From positions 1 to 42,086 of the forward strand of contig NZ_BAJW01000032.1 in the NCBI RefSeq assembly GCF_000613905.1: a DNA stretch of 42,086 nucleotides. Reading direction: 5' to 3'. This DNA comes from Acetobacter persici JCM 25330. GTDB taxonomy: Bacteria; Pseudomonadota; Alphaproteobacteria; Acetobacterales; Acetobacteraceae. The notes beneath the pieces were generated by a model, which did no database searches, was not told the DNA's origin, and saw nothing but the letters and a program-made list of their open reading frames with translations. Below are positions 36,463 to 42,086 of the stretch, one piece after another. Every line of letters begins with the position of its first letter. Position 1 is the first letter of the stretch. Both the position numbers and the translations under genes were made by a program.

Positions 36463-36773
36463 AGAAGCTCTCCGTATCAAAGGATCATGTCACATGCGGT
36501 GTCCTGCTCTCCGGGTAGGATACAGGCAGATAAACCGCGTGCTGCGAGTGTGAGCAAAAGCGGAGGCGGTGCAACCCTGATCGGTTGAATGTGAGGCCTT
36601 TTTCATGCTTCTCACGGGAGTGTGAACACGTTTTTTGTGACACCTCCGGATGAACGGGCACCCGGTGGGAAGGCCATAATTTGCTATTTTTATCGCATGG
36701 CTTCTAAACACAGCCCGGCATGATGTGCCGCTTACGGGCTTATTCCAGCGTGGGGAGAGAAGCGTGAGGGCTG
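36463..36773. promoter_or_regulatory. Divergent region upstream of pqqA and the flippase gene
   Basis: A 311-base gap with no gene. It must contain the pqqA promoter (minus) and that of the polysaccharide genes (plus). On the minus strand TTGCTC followed 18 bases on by TTATCT is a weak candidate for pqqA. I see no strong repeat or RNA structure beyond this. Confidence 0.4.
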
Positions 36774-38099
36774 ATGAATAGTCAGATCAAGGCGTTATTC
36801 GGGCGGGTCTTCAAGAATACGGGCTATCTGCTGAGCGGCAGAGGGGCGATGGCTGTGCTCGCGCTGGCCAGTACGGCTCTGGCTGTCCGTACGCTGGGGC
36901 TGGAAGACTACGGGATTCTGCTACTGATGAGTTCCTTCGTCATGTCCTGCGCTGTGGCGACGCGCTTTCAGTCCTGGCAGCCTTTGCTGCAATACGGCAT
37001 GTCTCTCTACAAAGCGGCGGATAAAAAGCCGTTTCAGACTCTCTTCCGCCATTGTGCCCTGCTGGATGCGCTGGGCGCGGTCATGGGGCTGGGCGTTGCT
37101 GTGGTCTCCAGCCTCTGGCTGGCGCATCTTTCTGGCTGGGCCGCGGCGTACGGACATATTCCGCTATGGTATATGACGGTGATCCTGTTCATGAACACCG
37201 GATGCGCCATGGGCGTGCTGCGTCTGGCCAACCGGTATGAACTGGCTGTTCTGGCGGATACGGCCAGCTCAGTGGTTAAGTTTGTGGGCTGTGTGGCCGG
37301 GTTTTTCCTGCACTGGACTCTGCCGGAATTCCTGCTGCTGTGGTACTGCGCCACGGCTGTCGCCTTTGTGCTGGATTACGGGCTGGCCGTTTGGGTTATG
37401 GCCCGCACGGACAAGCTGAACGGCTTCCGGCTGATGAATGTGGCATGGGTCAGCCGGATTAAGGGGATCTGGCGCTTTACCTTCTCCACCAGTCTGGATC
37501 AGGCACTGGGGCGTCTGGGGTCACGCCTGACCGTGCTGATTGTGGGGGCCGTGCTGGGGCCGGAAAGTGCCGCCATCTATAATGTTACCTGGCAGATTTC
37601 AGACGGCATGGCCCGTCCGGCCCAGATGCTCACACCTGCCCTGTATCCGGAACTCGTGGCGCTGCGGGATAAACGGGACTGGGTGTCCATCCGGCAGGTC
37701 ACCAACCGTATTTTGCAGGCGCTGGCTATTTTTTCCGGTGTGGTGCTGGTCGTCGCGACGTTTGTGGGGCCATGGCTCCTGCATCTGTTGCTGACTGTCC
37801 CCTGGACGGGCACCCGCACCCTGCTTTTGCTCATGACGGTCACGGCTATTCTGGATTTGTGGGATGTGCCGCTGGAGCCGCTTCTGGTGTCTCTCAACAA
37901 GGCGCATCAGATTCTTATCGGCCGTATGGTCACGATGTGCTTCTCCCTCCCGCTGCTTTATGTGCTGGCGAATGCGTGGGGAATGACGGGGGCAGGCCTT
38001 GCAACCCTGCTCAGCGAACTGGCTATTCTTCTGACGCGCCTTGGCCCTTACCTTGTCATGAACCGCAAGAGGTCCTTCGACGGCAAACCGGAAGCCTGA
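36774..38099 (+). CDS. Oligosaccharide flippase, Wzx-like
   Basis: 441 residues with about twelve membrane segments, of the polysaccharide transport (PST/RfbX) family. N-terminal pattern NTGYLLSGRGAMAVLALASTALAVRTLGLEDYGILLLMSSFV is typical: a Gly-rich first helix followed by L-G-x-x-x-Y-G. It would flip lipid-linked sugar units across the inner membrane for LPS O-antigen or exopolysaccharide. It is followed closely by an ELM1-like gene (36-base gap) and a GT2 glycosyltransferase, so a small surface-polysaccharide operon is likely. GGGGAGAG sits about 15 bases before the ATG. Confidence 0.85.
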   Translation: MNSQIKALFGRVFKNTGYLLSGRGAMAVLALASTALAVRTLGLEDYGILLLMSSFVMSCAVATRFQSWQPLLQYGMSLYKAADKKPFQTLFRHCALLDALGAVMGLGVAVVSSLWLAHLSGWAAAYGHIPLWYMTVILFMNTGCAMGVLRLANRYELAVLADTASSVVKFVGCVAGFFLHWTLPEFLLLWYCATAVAFVLDYGLAVWVMARTDKLNGFRLMNVAWVSRIKGIWRFTFSTSLDQALGRLGSRLTVLIVGAVLGPESAAIYNVTWQISDGMARPAQMLTPALYPELVALRDKRDWVSIRQVTNRILQALAIFSGVVLVVATFVGPWLLHLLLTVPWTGTRTLLLLMTVTAILDLWDVPLEPLLVSLNKAHQILIGRMVTMCFSLPLLYVLANAWGMTGAGLATLLSELAILLTRLGPYLVMNRKRSFDGKPEA

Positions 38100-38135
38100 A
38101 GCAGCGACGGCCAGTGTGCCGGGCAGACAGCAGAA

Positions 38136-39196
38136 ATGGGAGGATACGACCTGAGCCCGTCAGTTTTGTCCGCACCCGTCTGGATTCTGGAGACAGGGCG
38201 CCCCGGAGAACAGGCACAGTGCCTGATTCTGGCGCAGGCTCTGGGGCTGCCGTTCAGAACCGTGCCTCTTGGACCGAATTTTTCTCCGCCGGATCAGTGG
38301 CCGGAGACAGCAGGCCTCCGGCTCATTCTGTCTTTCGGGAATGCCGTGCAGGCGGCCTGCGCGTTGCGCGCGACGTGTGCTGTGCGGCCCCTGCTGGTGC
38401 ATATCGGGCGTCCAAGCCATATTCCCGCAACGGATCTGGACCTGATTATCCCGCTCCCACAAGACGATTACCCGCCGGGACCGAACGTGCTGAGAGTGGC
38501 ATGGCCGTTTAATGGCGCCTCCCTGTCTCCGCAGCATGAGGAGGCACAGGAATTGAGGCATGCTGGCACAATTGTGCTGTATGGCGGCCCGTCCCGCCAG
38601 TTCCGGATGGCGCGCGCGAGACAGAGCGGTTGCTGGTGTTTGCGCACGCACTGGCACAGGCTAACCGGGAACCGCTACATATTATCACCAGCCCCCGCAC
38701 ACCGCCGGAAGCCGTGCAATGGATACAGCATTGGATAACACGAGAGACTGCTGCGTTACATCTTTTCAGGCCGGGAGAGACCCTGTTCACGCATTTTCTG
38801 AACACAGGTAATCGGTTTGTCGTCACGGCAGATAGTGCCTCCATGCTGGCGGAGGCCTGGCGGACCCGTGCGCCGGTCTGGCTCTTTCCCTTGCCTCAGA
38901 AGCAGAGTTTCATGTCCCGCCTGCAACAGGGGGCGGACCGGATGGGGTTGAGGCCTCTTCGCTCATGGCTGATCAGACGCGGCCTGCTGGGGAGTGGCAG
39001 CAGGTTTGCCTGCTGGCATCGTGCCCTGATTCAGTCAGGCGTTATCCGGCTGGCCCGTCCGGCGTTGACCGAACAGGATTTGCGATGGAGGCCAGTACAC
39101 CATCAGGCAGATACAGATCTTGTGCGCTGTCAGCAGCGCCTTCTGGCGCTCCCCGGCCTTCTGCCCCTAACGGCCACTACACGGAAAAAATCGTGA
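38136..39196 (+). CDS. ELM1-like (GT-B fold) protein, frameshifted
   Basis: About 353 residues across two frames. The pattern is that of the bacterial relatives of mitochondrial fission protein ELM1, thought to be glycosyltransferases: PVWILETGRPGEQAQCLILAQALGLPFRTV at the start, PLLVHIGRPSHIPATDLDLIIPLPQDDYPPGPNVLR in the middle, and FVVTADSASMLAEAWRTRAPVWLFPLPQKQ near the end, the T-x-D-S-x-S-M-x-x-E-A motif. The frame breaks at ~38612 in a GCGCGCGCG run, where one missing base restores ARETERLLVFAHA. The start is uncertain: a GGAGG lies inside the first codons after ATG 38136, so a later non-ATG start is possible. Its substrate in LPS or capsule synthesis is not known. Confidence 0.75.
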
Positions 39197-40233
39197 GCAA
39201 TGTGAACACCTTAACTGAACAGGCCGTTATGGACGGAACCTGTGCTGTCATTGTGACCTATGGCAACCGGCTTCTGTTTGTTGAACAGGTTTTACGGGGC
39301 GCGTTTGTTGCTGGTGCCGGGCATGGTGTGCTGGTGGATAACGGCACAGAGCCTGCTGTGGCACAGGCACTCAAAAGCTGCACGGCCCTCTGGGGCACCG
39401 GGCGGGTCACGTACATCCGGCTTGAACGGAATGGAGGGTCGGCAGAAGGGTTTGCCGCCGGTATTGCCGCGGCAGCGCAAAGGCCGGACACCCGCCATAT
39501 CTGGTTACTGGATGATGACACCGTGGCGGATACCAGCACGCTAAAAGCCCTTATGCAGACATGGCTTCTGATGGGAGCAGACCCCTTGTGCTGTCTGTCC
39601 AGTTTTCGGCAGGACAAACGGACATACATCAATCTGGCTGAAAGGCATAAACCCAACGCTATTCAGGAAAATTCCTTTTTCGGGTTTTCGGTGCAGGCGC
39701 CTTTTCAGAAAAAAACGGTTCCTGTCTGGCAGAAAGAGGGACTGGACTGTCTTGGTATGGAAATGGGGGCGTATGGTGGCCTGTGGTTTCATAAAGACTG
39801 GGTGCCGCGTATCGGCCTGCCGGATGCACGCTTTTTTCTTTATTTTGATGATTATGACTACACATTACGCATCACCCGTCATGGTGGCGCACTCTGGATG
39901 TGCCGGAACAGTGTAATGAAGGACCTTGAGCCATCATGGACGCAGGCTGCGTCATGCTTGCACCCGTGGTTGCAGGCACAGCAGGGGATAAACCGGTCCT
40001 ATTTTTCTGTACGCAATCGCGTTGTTATTGAGCAGAACAGTATTCAGTGTCAGCCGGTATATTTTCTGAATATGGCACTGTTTCTGATCATTAAAGTTTT
40101 CTGCAAATCGCCGGGTAGTATTTTGTATCATTTCCGCCATCCGCTCAGAATGGCGCGCCGCTGGAAAGGCATTTTCCGGGCTATTCGGGATGGTCTTGCC
40201 GGAAATTTTGAAAACGGATTGCCCAGAACATAA
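39193..40233 (+). CDS. Family 2 glycosyltransferase
   Basis: 346 residues, GT-A fold. CAVIVTYGNRLLFVEQVL opens the nucleotide-sugar domain, VLVDNGTEPAV and YIRLERNGGSAEGFAAGIAAA follow, and the metal-binding DDD is in IWLLDDDTVADTST (near residue 115). A second acidic cluster, FFLYFDDYDYTLRITRHGG, matches the acceptor/catalytic base region of galactofuranosyl- and rhamnosyl-type enzymes. I took the GTG at 39193, whose GTGA overlaps the ELM1-like stop by 4 bases, as the coupled start; an ATG at 39229 (MDGTCAVIV) is the alternative. Last gene of the polysaccharide group, ended by a strong bidirectional terminator. Confidence 0.87.
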   Translation: MSNVNTLTEQAVMDGTCAVIVTYGNRLLFVEQVLRGAFVAGAGHGVLVDNGTEPAVAQALKSCTALWGTGRVTYIRLERNGGSAEGFAAGIAAAAQRPDTRHIWLLDDDTVADTSTLKALMQTWLLMGADPLCCLSSFRQDKRTYINLAERHKPNAIQENSFFGFSVQAPFQKKTVPVWQKEGLDCLGMEMGAYGGLWFHKDWVPRIGLPDARFFLYFDDYDYTLRITRHGGALWMCRNSVMKDLEPSWTQAASCLHPWLQAQQGINRSYFSVRNRVVIEQNSIQCQPVYFLNMALFLIIKVFCKSPGSILYHFRHPLRMARRWKGIFRAIRDGLAGNFENGLPRT

Positions 40234-40238
40234 AGCCA

Positions 40239-40270
40239 AAAAAGGCTGTCAGAACGCTGACAGCCTTTTT
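40239..40270. terminator. Bidirectional rho-independent terminator
   Basis: AAAAAGGCTGTCAG and CTGACAGCCTTTTT form a perfect stem with a four-base loop. With A and T tails on the two sides it serves both the GT2 gene (ends 40233) and the opposing Spy-like gene (ends 40275). Confidence 0.95.
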
Positions 40271-40274
40271 GCGG

Positions 40275-40802
40275 TTAGTGTGCTGGTGCGGGTGGGGCAC
40301 CAGAACCCGGCGGAGGAGGGGGCGGAGGCGGGTTACCACCCATCATTGGCGGGCCGGGCGGGCACGGCGGCTCATCCTTCTTTTCTGCAATCTGCTTCAA
40401 CTGCTTTTTGGTCAGAACATCGTGAATCTGCACATCTGTCTGCAAACGCTGGGCTTCATGCTGAGCATGGAGTGTGCCGATCTGCTGTGTCAGGCTGTTA
40501 AGCTGATCGGTATCAACCTTCCCTGGTGTGGTCAGCAGAGTGCGGATCTGGTCATGCAGGGCGTGGTCCTGCTCCATGTCCGCTTTAGGGTCCGGGCGAT
40601 TGGCGTCCAGAATGGCCTTAATCTTTTTCTTCTGGGCAGAGGTCAGCTTGACGCCGTCCAGATTAAGCACCGGGCCCGGCGGATGGCAGGCTCCGGGCGG
40701 GGGAGGCGGCGGCGGAGCAGTTTCTTCAGCATAAGCGGTCGCACCTGCGGTCGTCAGCATGCCGAGAGTCAGAGCCGTTGCCAGCAGAGCCTTCTTCATC
40801 AT
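40275..40802 (-). CDS. Periplasmic Spy/CpxP-like (LTxxQ) protein with polyproline ends
   Basis: 175 residues from the paired ATGs at 40799-40802, with AAGG upstream. Signal peptide: MMKKALLATALTLGMLTTAGATAYA. The mature protein is helical: LDGVKLTSAQKKKIKAILDANRP (an LTxxQ motif), a middle helix with AQHEAQRLQTDVQIHDVLTKKQLKQIAEKK (second LTxxQ-like motif, LTKKQ), as in periplasmic chaperones or metal-response proteins of the CpxP/Spy/CnrX group. Both ends are unusual: seven prolines in a row after the signal and runs of prolines and glycines at the C-terminus, with a CHPPGP and a CPPGPP. Role in envelope stress is inferred. It stands alone. Confidence 0.8.
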   Translation of the reverse strand: MMKKALLATALTLGMLTTAGATAYAEETAPPPPPPPGACHPPGPVLNLDGVKLTSAQKKKIKAILDANRPDPKADMEQDHALHDQIRTLLTTPGKVDTDQLNSLTQQIGTLHAQHEAQRLQTDVQIHDVLTKKQLKQIAEKKDEPPCPPGPPMMGGNPPPPPPPPGSGAPPAPAH

Positions 40803-40977
40803 ATCAGCCTTTGTCTTTCCATCTTGCTTTGGTGGGAGACCTGAAAGATCTCCTGCTACTGATAACAGGCGAGATTTATGGTCATACCAAGGCAGGCAAA
40901 TTGTTTTGTATGGCCATACGGACACAAAACTCCCTGATCAGGGATGGGCCTTCAGCAAGGCGGGCGAATACAAAAAA

Positions 40978-41003
40978 CGGCGTGCCATGAATAAGGCACG
41001 CCG
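40978..41003 (-). terminator. Rho-independent terminator of the Mop gene
   Basis: CGGCGTGCC and GGCACGCCG make a 9-base perfect stem with an 8-base loop; on the minus strand six T follow. It lies 38 bases after the Mop stop. Confidence 0.9.
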
Positions 41004-41040
41004 CTGATTTTGGAAGCAGTCTTGTAAAAAGCGCTACTGT

Positions 41041-41250
41041 TTACTCAACACCAATCATGACATCAGAGGCTTTGACCAGTGCCGTTGCGGTCTGAGCAAC
41101 TTTCAGGCCCAGATCAGCGACGGCTTCATTCGTGATGGATGCCATCATGACTGTTCCGCCCGGCAATTCCAGACTGATGTGAGAGGTTGTGGCTCCCGGC
41201 TGAATGGCAATAATTTTACCAGCAATCTGGTTACGTGCGCTAATTCTCAT
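41041..41250 (-). CDS. Molybdenum-pterin-binding protein (Mop/TOBE domain)
   Basis: 69 residues, a single Mop domain: MRISARNQIAGKIIAIQPGATTSHISLELPGG and SITNEAVADLGLKVAQTATALVKASDVMIGV. These proteins form rings that bind molybdate or tungstate in the cytoplasm and buffer it for cofactor synthesis. GAGGAGA lies eight bases before the ATG, and the gene is a single unit with its own terminator at 40978-41003. No modABC or moa gene is beside it. Confidence 0.92.
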   Translation of the reverse strand: MRISARNQIAGKIIAIQPGATTSHISLELPGGTVMMASITNEAVADLGLKVAQTATALVKASDVMIGVE

Positions 41251-41434
41251 CAGAAGAGTCTCCTCAGACCTTTATCGTCCGTAATACTAGGCAGTCTTCA
41301 GCATTTCGGGAAGGCTTGTCACGCCACTGGCAAAAGCACGTTGCGGAGCACAATCCCTGCGACCGTAAATTGACAGAATGGAGCGTACGTCTGTCCGATT
41401 TTCTCAGGATAAATCGGCGGTCTGTTAAGGCGGC

Positions 41435-41510
41435 TGGTGGAGCTAAGGGGGATCGAACCCCTGACCTCCTCATTGCGAACGAGGCGCTCTCCCATCTGAG
41501 CTATAGCCCC
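41435..41510 (-). tRNA. tRNA-Ala (anticodon CGC)
   Basis: Minus-strand 76-base cloverleaf with encoded CCA. The acceptor stem is GGGGCTA pairing with TAGCTCC, the D-arm reads GCTCAGATGGGAGAGC, the anticodon loop is TTCGCAA (anticodon CGC, codon GCG), and the T-arm holds GGTTCGATCC. It is read against the downstream YggT gene and the Mop gene on each side. This anticodon is a minor alanine isoacceptor; in GC-rich genomes it reads a frequent codon. Confidence 0.95.
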
Positions 41511-41615
41511 GCCTTTACAAGGCGAAAACCTAAGGGGCTTATCAAGACGCTGTCAAGCTGTATTGTATCGGTCTGCGGTCTGGTAAAACCAGATAGACCT
41601 CTATGGTATGGAGAA

Positions 41616-41921
41616 GTGTTCTTGCTGTTTGCTCTTTTTACAGTGTTGATGCGTTTGCTGGAAATTTACTGCTGGATTCTGATTATATCCTGCATTTTCA
41701 TCAATCTCTGCCTGTTTGGTATTCTGGACACCCGGAAGCCGCTTGTCTGGAAAGTCGGGCTTTTCCTCAACCGCGTGACAGAACCGGTTCTGGAACCGGT
41801 GCGTCGCGTTCTGCCCTCGCTGGGGGGGGTGGATTTCAGCCCGATGGTGGTGTTGCTCGGTATTCAATATGTGTTGCAACCCGTGCTGGTCAGCCTGTTC
41901 AGAACCCTGATCTATCGCTGA
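41616..41921 (+). CDS. YggT-family membrane protein
   Basis: About 100 residues with two membrane segments separated by the hallmark RVTEPVLEPVRRVLPSLGGVDFSPMVVLLGI. YggT proteins sit in the inner membrane and have been linked to osmotic tolerance and cell shape, but the mechanism is unknown. The start is uncertain: GTG 41616 is close to a GGAG (two to three bases), TTG 41622 has ideal spacing from it, and ATG 41649 lacks a ribosome site. In many proteobacteria a DUF167 gene follows; here only hairpins and repeats follow before the window ends. Confidence 0.85.
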   Translation: MFLLFALFTVLMRLLEIYCWILIISCIFINLCLFGILDTRKPLVWKVGLFLNRVTEPVLEPVRRVLPSLGGVDFSPMVVLLGIQYVLQPVLVSLFRTLIYR

Positions 41922-41934
41922 GCACTCTTAAAAA

Positions 41935-41963
41935 GGTTCGTGCCGGAGGGTAGGGCACGAACC
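41935..41963 (+). terminator. Hairpin after the YggT gene
   Basis: GGTTCGTGCC and GGCACGAACC make a perfect 10-base stem with a 9-base loop, 14 bases past the stop. No T-run follows on the plus strand. A second hairpin, GGTCTGAT/ATCAGACC, is at 41969-42000. Confidence 0.55.
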
Positions 41964-42042
41964 AGAATGGTCTGATGCCGGAGCAGAAAAAAATCAGACC
42001 ACGGGATTTCTGGATTTGCACGCCCGGTAAAATCTGTAATGC

Positions 42043-42086
42043 GCACTCCCGCACTCCCGCACTCCCGCACTCCCGCACTCCCGCAC
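42043..42086. repeat. Tandem octamer GCACTCCC, at least five copies, running off the window
   Basis: Five perfect copies of GCACTCCC plus GCAC up to the last base. The array has no gene in it here and its full length is not visible. A contig end inside a short repeat would also look like this. Confidence 0.95.

Overview
The window looks like chromosomal DNA of an acetic acid bacterium (Acetobacteraceae, most like Acetobacter; genus is inference). The evidence is a complete pqqABCDE operon for the cofactor of periplasmic dehydrogenases, a succinyl-CoA:acetate CoA-transferase closely resembling AarC of Acetobacter aceti, an alphaproteobacterial aminotransferase-hom-glpX-recJ gene order, and moderately high GC with an Acetobacter-like protein flavour throughout. 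No prophage, insertion sequence, CRISPR array or rRNA was seen; one tRNA (Ala, anticodon CGC) is present.

Layout. 0-0.8 kb: start of a TolC-like outer-membrane gene and an EmrE-type small multidrug exporter. 0.8-2.6 kb: a PadR regulator / HAAS membrane protein / DUF2807 operon with its own promoter and operator-like palindrome. 2.85-8.1 kb: the most accessory-looking part, a single-module non-ribosomal peptide synthetase (C-A-PCP-TE, glycine-type code by manual alignment) convergent with a GT1-type glycosyltransferase. 8.3-11 kb: argO/argP divergent pair and a GlxA-type regulator. 11-14.7 kb: aarC-like gene, a small XRE regulator/membrane protein operon with two near-identical palindromic operators on its promoter, then ilvE with a clear terminator. 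14.9-19.5 kb: selO, an iron-chelate-type ABC permease/ATPase pair, a membrane protein and a VOC protein. 19.9-28.3 kb: housekeeping genes rluD-like, rpoH, a GNAT, recJ, glpX, hom and alaC. 28.5-33.1 kb: a Pro/Ala-rich lipoprotein, a divergent ClpP paralogue whose catalytic Asp position is Asn, a ferritin-like diiron protein, an AT-rich orphan membrane protein and an exported orphan. 33.3-36.5 kb: pqqEDCBA (minus strand), with a hairpin between pqqA and pqqB. 36.8-40.2 kb: surface-polysaccharide genes (flippase, ELM1-like, GT2). 40.2-42.1 kb: Spy/CpxP-like protein, Mop protein, tRNA-Ala, YggT protein, and an octamer tandem repeat running off the end.

A major caveat is sequence quality. At least nine genes, including ones expected to be essential or central (rpoH, recJ, hom), are broken by one- or two-base frameshifts, nearly all explained by a lost base in a short homopolymer run. 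I read these as probable sequencing/assembly deletions, not mass pseudogenisation, and annotate each such gene as one frameshifted CDS across its frames.
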